IMG/VR virus record: IMGVR_UViG_3300010149_000001
Span: 17,677 to 81,676 of that record
Length of the DNA stretch: 64,000 nt
From: a virus
Strand: one strand, 5' to 3'
In this document: positions 40,496 to 50,748 of the stretch, piece after piece
How the letters are laid out: each line of letters opens with the position of its first letter
How positions within the stretch are numbered: the first letter of the stretch is position 1
The notes under the pieces: generated by a model
What the model was told of the DNA's origin: nothing
The model's database searches: none
What the model saw: the letters and a program-made list of their open reading frames with translations, nothing else
Made by a program: the position numbers and the translations under genes

Positions 40496-41812
40496 ATGGC
40501 AAAGATACTATGGGCGAGCGAACAACCAACCAGACCGACAGGATATGCAATTGTCAGTCGTGAAATAATCAAGCGTCTGGTCAAAATGGGACACGAAGTT
40601 AAAGTCATGGGCTGGGACTACAATGGAGAGAACATCAACCACGAAGAGGGTTGGACAATGGTTCACACAGGTCTGGGCAAGTTTGGTGCAGACAAAATGT
40701 CAGAGGGCGACCCAAACTCTCCATCAGTTCTTGACCTCCATCTGGACAGTTTTCAGCCAGATGTTTTCATCTCTTTGATTGACACTTGGTTCACAGGCCA
40801 CATGGTTCTGTCATGCAACAACAGAGGCATTCCTCACATCGCATACACTCCAATTGATGGAGTTCCAATCTCACACCAATGGAGTCGCATTCTTGGACAC
40901 ACTCACACCAATCTCTGGATGAGCCACTTTGGAAAGCAGACATGGCTCGACTTCGTTGATGAGTTCAAGAGCGACGGCTCTGGACACCCAGAGATGAAGT
41001 TCCCAGACCTTGACCGATACGGATTGAACCCAGAACTTGAGAATCCTGTCATCTGGCATGGAGTGGACACGAAGGTATTCAAGCCAATGTCTCTGTCAGA
41101 CAAAGACATACTCAAAAAGAATCTGGGATTGAACTTCAAGACAATGTTCTCATCGGTTGGTCGCAACACCAATCGCAAGCAGATTCCTCGCTTGCTGGAG
41201 GCTCTCAAACTCGCTCTGGACAAGTGCGGAGACCCACAGGCTCTGGGCTTGGTTTTGCATTGTGGAGACCCAACAGACATGGCAAATATGGGTGGCTGGA
41301 AACTGCCAGACCTCATCAAGCAAATGGGACTCCATGACAATGTTGTATTCTCAGATATGGCATCCAATCCACTACACGGAGTCAGCCGTGAGGACATGGC
41401 AAACATCTTTGGATGCACAGACGCTCATGTTCTGGCGACAGGCGGTGAAGGATTTGGAATCCCATCAGCAGAAGCGATGTCGTGTGGAGTTCCAATCATT
41501 CTGCCAGATAACTCGACAGGTCGTGAACTCGTTGGAGATGACAGAGGCTGGCTTGTTCCATGCTCAGACAGCATCATCGGACCCCGATGGGGTGTCAGAA
41601 TGGGACTTGTTGACATTGAAGAACTCTCAGAGGCTATGTTGCAGGTTCATAACAATCCAAAAGAAGCCAAGAAGCGTGGCAAAGCCGCCAGACAATTTGC
41701 TCTTGAGCATCTGGATTGGGACAACATCACCAAGCAATTTGACGAATTGATTGAATCCAGAATCGGCATGGCTCATCCAATGCAAGCACTATTCCAAGAC
41801 GGTGGCGAATAA
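40496..41812 (+). CDS. Glycosyltransferase, GT4-like (GT-B fold)
   Basis: A 438-residue enzyme. The N-terminal Rossmann domain starts MAKILWASEQPTRPTGYA and the C-terminal domain has FSSVGRNTNRKQIPRLLEAL and GEGFGIPSAEAMSCGVPIIL, the donor-binding E-x7-E region of GT4 enzymes. It would transfer a sugar from a nucleotide donor. Its site among tail genes suggests it modifies virion proteins or host surface glycans to block superinfection. Start ATG 40496 fits the N-terminal fold. Confidence 0.88.
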   Translation: MAKILWASEQPTRPTGYAIVSREIIKRLVKMGHEVKVMGWDYNGENINHEEGWTMVHTGLGKFGADKMSEGDPNSPSVLDLHLDSFQPDVFISLIDTWFTGHMVLSCNNRGIPHIAYTPIDGVPISHQWSRILGHTHTNLWMSHFGKQTWLDFVDEFKSDGSGHPEMKFPDLDRYGLNPELENPVIWHGVDTKVFKPMSLSDKDILKKNLGLNFKTMFSSVGRNTNRKQIPRLLEALKLALDKCGDPQALGLVLHCGDPTDMANMGGWKLPDLIKQMGLHDNVVFSDMASNPLHGVSREDMANIFGCTDAHVLATGGEGFGIPSAEAMSCGVPIILPDNSTGRELVGDDRGWLVPCSDSIIGPRWGVRMGLVDIEELSEAMLQVHNNPKEAKKRGKAARQFALEHLDWDNITKQFDELIESRIGMAHPMQALFQDGGE

Positions 41813-42228
41813 TGAGCAATAGACACCCCCAGAGGAAGCGAAAACCATCCAAGAGGGATAAGACCCCCAAGACCAAGAAAGAACGCCCTGTGAAGCCTCT
41901 CAAGAAGCCTCTGACCTGTGGCAAGAAACACAGGACAGTCTGTGAGAAGCATGGTCGCCCATGTGTCATCGAAGTCGAGTGGCCTAAAGGCGACTCTCGC
42001 AACCGATACAAGAAGGAATTGATGAAACTTGGCGCACCAGAACACACGAAGGATTCTGAACACCGATGTGAACTCTGTTTCAAAGAGCGATTTGAAAACA
42101 GCCCGTATCAAGACTTGACTGTCGAGGGTCTGGAGGAACTCACAGTCGCACGAATGAGGCGAGGGCAGAACCAGATAACAAACTCTGGCGAGCCAACACC
42201 GTTAAAACCCCCAAACGACACCGAATGA
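41812..42228 (+). CDS. Basic Cys-containing protein
   Basis: A 138-residue protein. The first 40 residues are highly basic (KRKPSKRDKTPKTKKERPVK). Later come CGKKHRTVCEKHGRPC and CELCF, likely zinc sites. The ATG overlaps the glycosyltransferase stop (TAATG). It probably binds nucleic acid; no family was recognised. Confidence 0.7.
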   Translation: MSNRHPQRKRKPSKRDKTPKTKKERPVKPLKKPLTCGKKHRTVCEKHGRPCVIEVEWPKGDSRNRYKKELMKLGAPEHTKDSEHRCELCFKERFENSPYQDLTVEGLEELTVARMRRGQNQITNSGEPTPLKPPNDTE

Positions 42229-42242
42229 GTTAAGGGATTCTC

Positions 42243-42641
42243 ATGGCTATACACTCATTCACAGGTCTTTCTGGAAAAATAACCGCTGGTGGAACTATCG
42301 TTGGATTCGTTTCTGGCGATTTCACTATGGCTCAAGCGACAGGCAAATACATCGAACTTGGTTCAACAACAGGATTCAATCTCAGCCACACTCGTGGTGT
42401 CAAGACTGTCTCTGGAACTTTGAAGAAGGCTTGGGGTATCTCCGACTCCGACCTCTGGACTTGGTTCAGCACCAACGCTGAAAAGACAATCGAGTTTGAC
42501 GCTGATGAACTTGGAACTAATACATACATTATCTCTGGCTGTGTCTTGACTGACCTTGCTATCGAAGGACTTGAGGCTGGTGCTGAGGGTGCTTTGATGG
42601 TGAATGCTTCGTTTGAAGGATTGTCCTTTAACAGAGATTGA
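42243..42641 (+). CDS. Tail tube-like protein
   Basis: A 132-residue beta-rich protein with abundant-gene codon choice, just before the tail chaperones and tape measure. GFNLSHTRGVKTVSGTLKKA and YIISGCVLTDLAIEG alternate as in tail tube proteins. The assignment rests on position, size and composition. Confidence 0.65.
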   Translation: MAIHSFTGLSGKITAGGTIVGFVSGDFTMAQATGKYIELGSTTGFNLSHTRGVKTVSGTLKKAWGISDSDLWTWFSTNAEKTIEFDADELGTNTYIISGCVLTDLAIEGLEAGAEGALMVNASFEGLSFNRD

Positions 42642-42652
42642 GGTGATTTAGA

Positions 42653-43018
42653 TTGGCATCGTGGTTGGACTCAACATTGGAAGCGGCTTCTGCCGACATA
42701 GAAGTGGACATGACAGGCGTGGGATTGATGGGCGCAGATGGCAAAGAAGTGCCGTCAATCATGTGCCGACCAATCTCAGCGGCAGAGTATCAGATTCTCA
42801 AATCAGACCCAGAACTCAAAGGTCTGACAGACTCAGACAAGCAAGAACTTCTTGGTCTCAAAATGACATACGAGATGCTCAAGAAGTGCGACGATTCTCT
42901 GACTTGGGGCAAGTTCAAGACTCTGCCTCTCATTCTCATAGGCGAGATTGCTCAACGAGTAGTCAAAGCGGCTGGTTCACCTTCACCAGACGGTGGTGGT
43001 GTTTTGGGGGAATTGTAA
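42653..43018 (+). CDS. Tail assembly chaperone, short form
   Basis: A 121-residue protein from TTG 42653, the short product of a two-product chaperone gene, between tail tube and tape measure. It is helical (AAEYQILKSDPELKGLTDSD). Near its end is a slippery site, after which translation stops at 43018 unless it shifts. This layout copies phage lambda G/GT, where the chaperone coats the tape measure protein. Confidence 0.78.
   Translation: MASWLDSTLEAASADIEVDMTGVGLMGADGKEVPSIMCRPISAAEYQILKSDPELKGLTDSDKQELLGLKMTYEMLKKCDDSLTWGKFKTLPLILIGEIAQRVVKAAGSPSPDGGGVLGEL
43003..43009 (+). promoter_or_regulatory. Programmed -1 frameshift site
   Basis: TTTGGGG, a canonical X-XXY-YYZ heptamer in the right phase (T TTG GGG), 7 nt before the short product's stop codon. 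Slipping back one base leads into the open frame that ends at 43200. Confidence 0.75.
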
Positions 43019-43200
43019 GGTATTCCCACACCTTAGAAGGCCAATTCTATTTTCAATTATTGAAAGAGTTCAGCATGACTCCACAGGAGTGGCGTGAACT
43101 CGACCCTCGTGATGCGGCATTCTTAGCCAATGCCTTTGGTTATTCCAACAAGGTTCAGCGTCAGCATTATCAACAAGCAAAGAGGAAAATGAAGAGGTGA
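43009..43200 (+). CDS. Tail assembly chaperone, frameshift extension
   Basis: The -1 frame continues from the slippery site for about 63 residues (GIVRYSHTLEGQFYFQLLKE, then PQEWRELDPRDAAFLANAFG) and ends in a basic tail. It has no good independent start before an internal ATG at 43076, so it is most likely made as a fusion to the 42653 product. It ends 4 nt before the tape measure gene. Confidence 0.72.
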   Translation, partial: GIVRYSHTLEGQFYFQLLKEFSMTPQEWRELDPRDAAFLANAFGYSNKVQRQHYQQAKRKMKR

Positions 43201-43204
43201 ACTC

Positions 43205-45502
43205 ATGGCTATCAAAGAAGAGTTCAAACTGTCAATGTTGGTCGAGGCCAATACTGACAGATTCAAGAAAGGAATGTCAGAAGTCAATCAAGGTCTGGCG
43301 GCTTCTGGTGGCAAAATGGGCAAGATGGCTCGCATGGGCAAATTGGGTTTTGCCGCTATCGCCACAGCCGCTGTTGCCGCAGGTGCGGCCATTGGAATTG
43401 CTTTCATAATGAAGTCAATACAGAAGTTCGTTGAGTTTGAGGAAACTCTGTTCAGAATCGCCGCCATCTCTGGTGAAACAGGTCTGGCTGGAATTGACCC
43501 ACTCAAGAACAAAATCATGGAACTTGGTGCGGCCACCAAGTCAACCACGACTCAAGTGGCTGAGGCGGCAGAGATTCTGACTCTTGCTGGCTTCTCAATG
43601 GAGGAAATGATTGGAGATGAGTCATCTGGAACGCAAGGTGCGCTTGAGGCTCTGAACAATTTTGCGATAGCGGCTGGAACAGATTTGCCAAACGCCGCTG
43701 GAATCGCCATCGCCACGATGAAAGGTATGGGCAAAGAAGCATCTGAACTCAGAAACATCACAGATATTCTGCTCAATACGCAAGCAAAGACATTCACCAC
43801 AGTCAACGACTTGGGCGAATCCATGAAGTTCCTCGCACCAACGGCGAGAGCATCTGGAATTGCACTTGAAGAAGCGGCGGCGGCGGCAGGTATTCTGGGA
43901 GATGCAGGTCTGAAAGGTTCAATGGCTGGAACAGCCTTGCGTATGGCAATCACGAAACTGCTCAAGCCTTCTGACGATGCCAGAAAATTGATGGAGGATT
44001 TGGGACTTGACTTCTTCACATTGACTCCAGCAGGTCAAGCGGCAAAGAGCGCACTCAGAGAAGTCAGTCGTGGCTTAGAAGCCAGCAAACTTGCGGCTGA
44101 ATCCACCAATGCTCAATTGAAAATACTGAACTCAGAACTCAACGAGATGAGCATTGAGCAACAGACAAACAGTCTGGCGATAATGAAAATCAAGCGCAGA
44201 GCAGAGAAGGAGGGCAGGGAACTCAACAAGAGAGAACTTGACCAAATAAGCCGTCTGGAGGGTGCTAATGCAGACCTCAACATCACGATGGCTGAGAAGC
44301 GCATAACACAGCAACAAGTCAACACAGAGGCTTCTAAGAACAACGAACTCGTGTCTGAACAATCAGCACTATTCTCAGACCTCAACAAACAGGTTGCTGG
44401 TCAGACAACAGGTATCACTTCTCTATCCGATGTATTCCAACAATTGGGTGCGGCTGGTGCAACGACCAACCAGATGCTGGAGATATTCGGCATTCGTGGT
44501 GGAACAGCGGCGATGGCTATGTTGGCAAATGCCGATGCTCTGGATGAATTAACGGCTTCAAACTTTGCCGCACAGGATGGAATGGGGCGAACCTCAGAAC
44601 AAATTGCTGTGATGGAACAATCTGGTGCATTCGCTCTGGCATCTCTGAACTCAAAGTTTGAATCATTCATGCTCATGGTCGGTGAGGTATTCACCCCGAT
44701 ATTGGTTGACAAGGTTATCCCAGCACTCATCAAGTTCATTGACGAGGCTCTGATTCCAATGTTGCCAGCATTCCAAGCACTTGCTGAACAGATGGGAGAT
44801 GTGTTGCCAGATTTGCTGGAGGCTCTTGTTCCATTATTCCTTGTTCTGGCTGAGGTGATTATCGCTCTCGCACCAATTCTGAAACTCACAGCGATGACAG
44901 TTCAATTGCTGATGTTTGTTCTCAAACCGTTCCTTGATTTGCTGGGCGGTATTGCAGAGATGCTGACCGCCATATTTGACCAAGATGCAGAGGCATTCGG
45001 TGAAGGTATGAAGCGAGCATTCGGTGGCCTTCTCAGAATCCTGTTCCCTGTCCTTCACGCTCTGGAGGGCATATTCGGATTCCTTGACAGCACAGGCAAC
45101 AGCGTTGACGAAGCAACAGGCATGAACATCAGCGGTGCGGCCAAAGGTGCGGCTGTGGGTGCTGTGGTCGGCGGACCCGTTGGTGCGCTGGTTGGTGCTG
45201 GAATTGGAATGGCCTTCTTTGCAGAGGGTGGAATCGTCAACAGCCCAACATTGGGAATGGTCGGAGAAGCAGGTTCAGAAGCAATCATGCCGATTGACAA
45301 AATTGACGGCATCATGGCATCTGCTCTCCAACGAGCAGAAACGGGTGGAACAGGTGGCAACAAGACGACTCTCAACATATCGGGTGGAATATCCATTGGT
45401 GAGGGCAATAACCTCAATAAGCGAGATGTCCGTGATGCAGTTAGACAAGCGTTGTCAGATGTGGCTGGCATGAAGTCGAGTGGTGCGAGAGGCGTGATTT
45501 GA
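43205..45502 (+). CDS. Tail tape measure protein
   Basis: A 765-residue protein. The N-terminal part has ANTDRFKKGMSEVNQGLAAS and a TP901-like core (TQVAEAAEILTLAGFSMEEM). Three long hydrophobic helices lie in the middle and later part (FAAIATAAVAAGAAIGIAFI, PALIKFIDEALIPMLPAF, LLEALVPLFLVLAEVIIALA). The end has FAEGGIVNSPTLGMVGEAGS, typical of tape measures. By the usual scale of about 0.15 nm per residue the tail would be roughly 115 nm. Confidence 0.92.
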   Translation: MAIKEEFKLSMLVEANTDRFKKGMSEVNQGLAASGGKMGKMARMGKLGFAAIATAAVAAGAAIGIAFIMKSIQKFVEFEETLFRIAAISGETGLAGIDPLKNKIMELGAATKSTTTQVAEAAEILTLAGFSMEEMIGDESSGTQGALEALNNFAIAAGTDLPNAAGIAIATMKGMGKEASELRNITDILLNTQAKTFTTVNDLGESMKFLAPTARASGIALEEAAAAAGILGDAGLKGSMAGTALRMAITKLLKPSDDARKLMEDLGLDFFTLTPAGQAAKSALREVSRGLEASKLAAESTNAQLKILNSELNEMSIEQQTNSLAIMKIKRRAEKEGRELNKRELDQISRLEGANADLNITMAEKRITQQQVNTEASKNNELVSEQSALFSDLNKQVAGQTTGITSLSDVFQQLGAAGATTNQMLEIFGIRGGTAAMAMLANADALDELTASNFAAQDGMGRTSEQIAVMEQSGAFALASLNSKFESFMLMVGEVFTPILVDKVIPALIKFIDEALIPMLPAFQALAEQMGDVLPDLLEALVPLFLVLAEVIIALAPILKLTAMTVQLLMFVLKPFLDLLGGIAEMLTAIFDQDAEAFGEGMKRAFGGLLRILFPVLHALEGIFGFLDSTGNSVDEATGMNISGAAKGAAVGAVVGGPVGALVGAGIGMAFFAEGGIVNSPTLGMVGEAGSEAIMPIDKIDGIMASALQRAETGGTGGNKTTLNISGGISIGEGNNLNKRDVRDAVRQALSDVAGMKSSGARGVI

Positions 45503-45503
45503 T

Positions 45504-48500
45504 ATGGCAACATTCAAGCAAGACATCATCGCACCATTCTCACGCAGATTGAATGGTCTGTGCGAGATTCAGAAGTGGTTTCCAGCGTATATCAAGAATG
45601 ATGGTGTCTATGGAATATCGGTTGACCCTGTTCTATTCTCAACCACTTTCAATCCAAACCTCAAGGCTCTGACAGGCGACGGTCTTGATGACGAATCCAG
45701 AACTGCTGGAATCAGAGTCGAGATGATAAATCACGATGGCTCAACACCATCTGGGACTCCAACCATCCAGATTCTTGGCTCTGGAACTCTCGACGCTCGA
45801 TGTGTCATCACTTGGGAGGACAACAGCAAGACTGAGTTCAGATTCGTCGCACCCAGCGGAGATGTCAAATTGGCAAATGTGTATGGGATGCAGAACCACG
45901 CTGGGGCTGGCGGTATGGAACAAGGGATTGACACCAGCCCAGACACTCCAACGATGAACTATTCAGCGGGCCCATATCCCGTTTTCATCACACTCCAAGA
46001 GTTCGCTTCGTGGCTCGATGGCAACATCAACAGATTCGACAAAGCGTTTGTTGATGCGGCTGGACTTATTTTTTCTGACCAATCAACAAAGGATGCTTGG
46101 TTGCCATTTGGTTTAATCACACCAACCACATCGTCAAATCCAGAGGCTCACCTCGACCCCCGTATTGACTCCAATAACAACGACCCAATTCCTTACCAGA
46201 GCAAAATGTGTGCCACACTCTGGATGCCGATGTTGTATGACAACAATCAGATGGAAAAAACGCAAGGCTCTGGGACAAGCAACGACATCGTGCAAGGTGC
46301 TTGGGATGGTTCTGCGGCTGAGGATGGGTCGAACAACACCAACACATACAGGAACATGTATGATGAGGGAATGACCAGATACAGCCAGCAACCAGAGGAT
46401 GGTGCTGAATACAAATGGATAAACGACGCTGGCGACTTGAGAACAGGCGAGTATGCAAACATTCCAAGAAACGACCCGATTATGAATCCAGCAAATCAGT
46501 TTGACTACATCAACAACGACATCACTCCAGCGGCATCAGCGAGTGCCAATCCAAGTTTCAGAATGAGAAGCGCATTGGCTTGCTTCTTGGCAGATGGAAC
46601 ATACAATCTCATCGGTGGTTCAATCATCCCGTATGTGTATGATGATACAAGAAAAATTGGCGGCAGAGATGGGACAACCGTGTATTCAGTTTGGAACGGT
46701 CAAGGAGGCAAGGACTTGACCAACACCGAACTCTTGAATGTTGACACAGACAAAATGTCGTCTGCTCAGATTCACCCTCTCTATGACTTCATTCAGGGCC
46801 CGCTTTGTCCACCAGCACAAGGCTGGAATTGGGACAACGATTTGAACTATAATTGGCTTGAATGGCTGAATATGACAACGGCTCTCAGAAGCAACAGGAT
46901 TGAGTATGATGCTGGCGATTGGGACAACGCTGTCCAGAATGCAACGACCAGAGTTCAACCCAGAAGTGGAGTGTGCAGACCCAATCCAATTCGTGCAAAA
47001 ATCTATGCGGCTCAACAAGTCAGTTCTGCTGGAACAAATACAATCACGACCTCTGGTTCAGCCGTGATGGTCATGGAGGTTTTTGTTGAAGCCCATCCCA
47101 ATGCGGCCAAAGAAAATGTCTGGAAGGTTGGAATGCCAATTCACATGAAGTTTGCCTCTGGCATATTCGCAGAAAAGGTGGACAGCAACGATAATCCACT
47201 CATCAGAAACATCAAAGGAACAGCAGGTTTCATGACATTGGACACAGGGCTTGCTGGTGTCAATCCTCTGCCAAACTTTTCAATGACTCGATACCCAAGC
47301 ACCACCAGCGAGATTGGAGGCGCAAACACTACAAGCACAGGAGATAACTTCTGGTCTGGCAGAAACGGTTGGTGGATAATCAATCAGATAACAACACTCA
47401 CCAACGAGCCAAAGAGCGACATCGTTTCTGGTGCAACAGGGTCATTCACAGGAGTCAAACTTTCATTCGTCGTCAACGCAACCAATGACACAGGCAATCC
47501 CACGAACATGAGGATGGGAGTCGAGACACCATCATCATACATCAGTCAAGGCATCATGGGAGGCTCTGAGATGGTCTATGGAGGCAAGTGGGAGTATGGT
47601 GGCACTCCAATCACACACGATGGCTGGAAACAAACCAATCTGAACCAGAATGGAATCACGCCATACGGACAACCTGCTCTCTCCCCTGCTGGCACAGCAC
47701 CTCGACTTGGAAGCCGCAGACAGATGGGAATGAACAAGTATTGTATCGTTCCTGTTGGATATAATTCAGAAGGCGCAAGGATGGAGGGTCTTGGCACAGG
47801 AGTGGGCTTTGATGGAGGGATTGCTGGCGCATCCAATGTTCCAGCGTATGCCAATCAACAATGGCGATTCCCCAATGCAGTTTGCCTCGACCCAGCATCA
47901 TTGTATCTGGGTTCATTGGATGGATATAACGAGACATTCCCTCAACCATCTCCAAGAAGCACTTTGCTCACATCTGGAGATAGCGACGGATTGGTCAATA
48001 TCCCAACAGCGAACTCATATTCTGGCAACATTCTCAGACTCTCCGCACCTCAAACATTTGGTCATGCCAACATGTATTATTCAGTCTCTCAGCCAGAGGA
48101 TTTGTCGTTTGGAACTTTCTATATCGCAGGGGATTTCCCTCTTCTGGGCGCACCCGTCAATGACGATGCGTTTGGTGATAATTGGGAGGCGTGGAAACAT
48201 ACCAACCCAGAAGGATATGACGATACTCAGTATCAAACTTATCAAGGTTCAAAGTTTGGAAACTCACCTCGCTGGATGAACAAATCTCTGACTCTGTTGT
48301 TGATGAGCAAGTTCGACCAAGCCACAGGCAGACACGCACACGACTACATCAAACCCTCGATGCCGAGCAACGGCAGAAACATGGTCTGGCCTATCCATGA
48401 GCGTGTTGGAACTAAGAAAGGGTATGGCAATTTTCAAACCATCCAATCATGGGGTGCTGAAAACAAAGACAAGACAATCGTTGGGAACAGAACAATTGGC

Positions 48501-50615
48501 GAGACAACAAAAACCAGCACCACAGAAGTCGGCTGTTCGCCAATCTGGTTGGACTTTGAGATGAACGCTTGGATTCCTGTCCAGAAGGAACGCTACACCA
48601 TTATTGAGTTCGATACAGGTGTCCCACATGCTCTCGACGGCAAGCACACTCACAACACTCACTCTTGGGAGAGGTTTGGCAGAGGTGGATTCCAATACAC
48701 TCAGAGTCCAACCGCCGATTCATCATTATGGCAAGGATGGGGGAATGTTGGCAAGCCAAATGTCGGTAATCAGAATCACCAATGGAACACAGAAGTTTGG
48801 TTCTTTGGAGGCTCAGACATTATGGCAAACACAGCCTTTGATGCCCCAACCAATGGAGGATTCGCTAATTGGGGCGCATGGCCGTTTGCAGGGGCTGGGA
48901 ACTCTGGATTTGGACAGATGGGCAATCAGATAGGCACAGGTGGCTCAACGAGCATACAAGAGGGCTATCACTCTATGAGAGCCGTGTTTGCTGAGGATGG
49001 AATGTCATTCGTTCTTGATGGCACGACTGTTGGCAAAGACTTGAACAGCAACAACCCCGTCTGGGGCTTGTCAATTATCACAGGAAACCTCCACATGAGA
49101 GGTGTCAACGGTGGCAACAATCCAATCATTGATGAGCGACAACGCCAGATGTGGTGGAGTGGCGAAGCGGTCAACAAGACCGACGCTGACTTGATGATTG
49201 ACAGCATAAGTCTCAGACACATTCCAACACCAGCGATGTTGCCATTCACGGTTGACACGGTGAATCAACAAATTGCAGGTGTCAGCAAATACACAGCGTT
49301 GACTGTCGAGGCAGAGAATGTCAAGCCAAGCAAGAACATGAACATAACAGTCTCGATATGTCCCGTTGTCAACAATGTTCCAACAGTAGCAGGTATCAAT
49401 CTCAGACAGGTTGAAGGTGGCACTCCATACACGAACTTTGACAACCTCAGTCTGGACTTTGTTGGAGGATATGGGAGTGTTGATTTGGAGAGTCTGCCAG
49501 CAGATGCAATCACCAATGGATTCGTTATTCGGTTCAATTTCACAGTTCCATCATCAGCAGATGCAGACTTGCATCCTGTGGATTGGTCAACGACTCCAAT
49601 CATTCGCTCTTGGTCTCTGGAACACGACATCGCACCAACGACCACTCTGAGCGTGATAGGCAACACATTCAACGGCGATGCAACACCTCCAATTGACACA
49701 AAAGTGGGACACATTATCTCATTCAATGCGGCTGGACAAACAACAGACGAGGACAGAGTTCTGACGGCATTCAAGTTTGACTTTGGCGATGGTGTCATCA
49801 CAGAATATCTGGATTTGTCAGACCAAACTCAACAGTTCAATACCATGAACACGGCTCACTCATATCTGACGGCTGGAACATACAACGCAAGCGTGTATGT
49901 CAAGGATGATAACGGCAACGAATCTCAATCTGCCACAGTTCAAATCATCGTAGCAAATGCACCTCCTGTTGCCGTATTGAAGTCAATACCTTCTCTGACT
50001 CGCTCTGGAACTGCGATAACTTTGGATGCAACCGATTCCTTTGACATCAATGCTGGAGGAACAATCTCGACATACACATTCACATTTGGCGACGGGTCAA
50101 CCGCTGTCAGCAACGCATCTGGAGTGGTTCAACACACTTATGCGGTGGCTGGTGAGTATCAAGCCACACTCGTTTGCACAGACAGCGACGGTGCTACATC
50201 TCAGACAGCAAGTGCGGTCATCAAGGTCTTGCCAGCGACTCTCGTGATTCCTCTGACATTCAACATCAGACCAACAGCATTCCAACGCACCAGAGCCGCC
50301 TCAATGAACCAGACAGCGGTTCTTGATGCAACATACCCAGAGATGACAGACACAGGCCAGAGAAGCGACGAGATGAGCCTTTCTGGAATGTTCCTTCACA
50401 GCACAGCCAATTCTGACATTCTATTCGTTGAGGACTTGATGTTGGCTGGCTCTTTGGTTGAGTTCCTGTATGAAGATGTTGACTATTCTGGCAACCCATC
50501 TGGCAAGACATTCGTTGGCAGAATCACCACATTCGATTATGAGCGTGAGGGCGGCAATCAAGGTCAGACTCCATACACCATCACGATGGTTCGTGAAGCA
50601 GGTCTTGGTGTCTGA
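45504..50615 (+). CDS. Large distal tail protein with lectin-like and PKD domains
   Basis: A 1703-residue virion protein just after the tape measure. Residues about 1020-1240 look like a concanavalin-type lectin domain (YTIIEFDTGV, YHSMRAVFAEDGMSFVLDG). Two PKD-like beta domains follow near 1400-1480 and 1490-1575 (FKFDFGDG, YTFTFGDGS). The last 120 residues (RSDEMSLSGMFLHS, FVGRITTFDYEREGG) resemble baseplate-type tail proteins. It probably forms the distal tail with host-binding domains. Confidence 0.78.
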   Translation: MATFKQDIIAPFSRRLNGLCEIQKWFPAYIKNDGVYGISVDPVLFSTTFNPNLKALTGDGLDDESRTAGIRVEMINHDGSTPSGTPTIQILGSGTLDARCVITWEDNSKTEFRFVAPSGDVKLANVYGMQNHAGAGGMEQGIDTSPDTPTMNYSAGPYPVFITLQEFASWLDGNINRFDKAFVDAAGLIFSDQSTKDAWLPFGLITPTTSSNPEAHLDPRIDSNNNDPIPYQSKMCATLWMPMLYDNNQMEKTQGSGTSNDIVQGAWDGSAAEDGSNNTNTYRNMYDEGMTRYSQQPEDGAEYKWINDAGDLRTGEYANIPRNDPIMNPANQFDYINNDITPAASASANPSFRMRSALACFLADGTYNLIGGSIIPYVYDDTRKIGGRDGTTVYSVWNGQGGKDLTNTELLNVDTDKMSSAQIHPLYDFIQGPLCPPAQGWNWDNDLNYNWLEWLNMTTALRSNRIEYDAGDWDNAVQNATTRVQPRSGVCRPNPIRAKIYAAQQVSSAGTNTITTSGSAVMVMEVFVEAHPNAAKENVWKVGMPIHMKFASGIFAEKVDSNDNPLIRNIKGTAGFMTLDTGLAGVNPLPNFSMTRYPSTTSEIGGANTTSTGDNFWSGRNGWWIINQITTLTNEPKSDIVSGATGSFTGVKLSFVVNATNDTGNPTNMRMGVETPSSYISQGIMGGSEMVYGGKWEYGGTPITHDGWKQTNLNQNGITPYGQPALSPAGTAPRLGSRRQMGMNKYCIVPVGYNSEGARMEGLGTGVGFDGGIAGASNVPAYANQQWRFPNAVCLDPASLYLGSLDGYNETFPQPSPRSTLLTSGDSDGLVNIPTANSYSGNILRLSAPQTFGHANMYYSVSQPEDLSFGTFYIAGDFPLLGAPVNDDAFGDNWEAWKHTNPEGYDDTQYQTYQGSKFGNSPRWMNKSLTLLLMSKFDQATGRHAHDYIKPSMPSNGRNMVWPIHERVGTKKGYGNFQTIQSWGAENKDKTIVGNRTIGETTKTSTTEVGCSPIWLDFEMNAWIPVQKERYTIIEFDTGVPHALDGKHTHNTHSWERFGRGGFQYTQSPTADSSLWQGWGNVGKPNVGNQNHQWNTEVWFFGGSDIMANTAFDAPTNGGFANWGAWPFAGAGNSGFGQMGNQIGTGGSTSIQEGYHSMRAVFAEDGMSFVLDGTTVGKDLNSNNPVWGLSIITGNLHMRGVNGGNNPIIDERQRQMWWSGEAVNKTDADLMIDSISLRHIPTPAMLPFTVDTVNQQIAGVSKYTALTVEAENVKPSKNMNITVSICPVVNNVPTVAGINLRQVEGGTPYTNFDNLSLDFVGGYGSVDLESLPADAITNGFVIRFNFTVPSSADADLHPVDWSTTPIIRSWSLEHDIAPTTTLSVIGNTFNGDATPPIDTKVGHIISFNAAGQTTDEDRVLTAFKFDFGDGVITEYLDLSDQTQQFNTMNTAHSYLTAGTYNASVYVKDDNGNESQSATVQIIVANAPPVAVLKSIPSLTRSGTAITLDATDSFDINAGGTISTYTFTFGDGSTAVSNASGVVQHTYAVAGEYQATLVCTDSDGATSQTASAVIKVLPATLVIPLTFNIRPTAFQRTRAASMNQTAVLDATYPEMTDTGQRSDEMSLSGMFLHSTANSDILFVEDLMLAGSLVEFLYEDVDYSGNPSGKTFVGRITTFDYEREGGNQGQTPYTITMVREAGLGV

Positions 50616-50683
50616 TATTCAGCCCGATACATCTGGAACTCAATGGTTTTGTCCACAGTATATGAAGGATTGACCGATTCTGG

Positions 50684-50728
50684 ATTTAGGAACAAATCCA
50701 TTGAGATTCGGCAAAGCATTGATATACT
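50684..50728 (+). promoter_or_regulatory. Two-part ATTGA promoter
   Basis: TTTAGGAACAAATCCATTGA, then GATTCGGCAAAG, then CATTGATATAC. About 22-28 nt before ATG 50749. A second half-element faces the other way at 50637-50652 (minus: GGACAAAACCATTGAG). Confidence 0.75.
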
Positions 50729-50748
50729 GAAAGCGTCTGGTTGACAAC

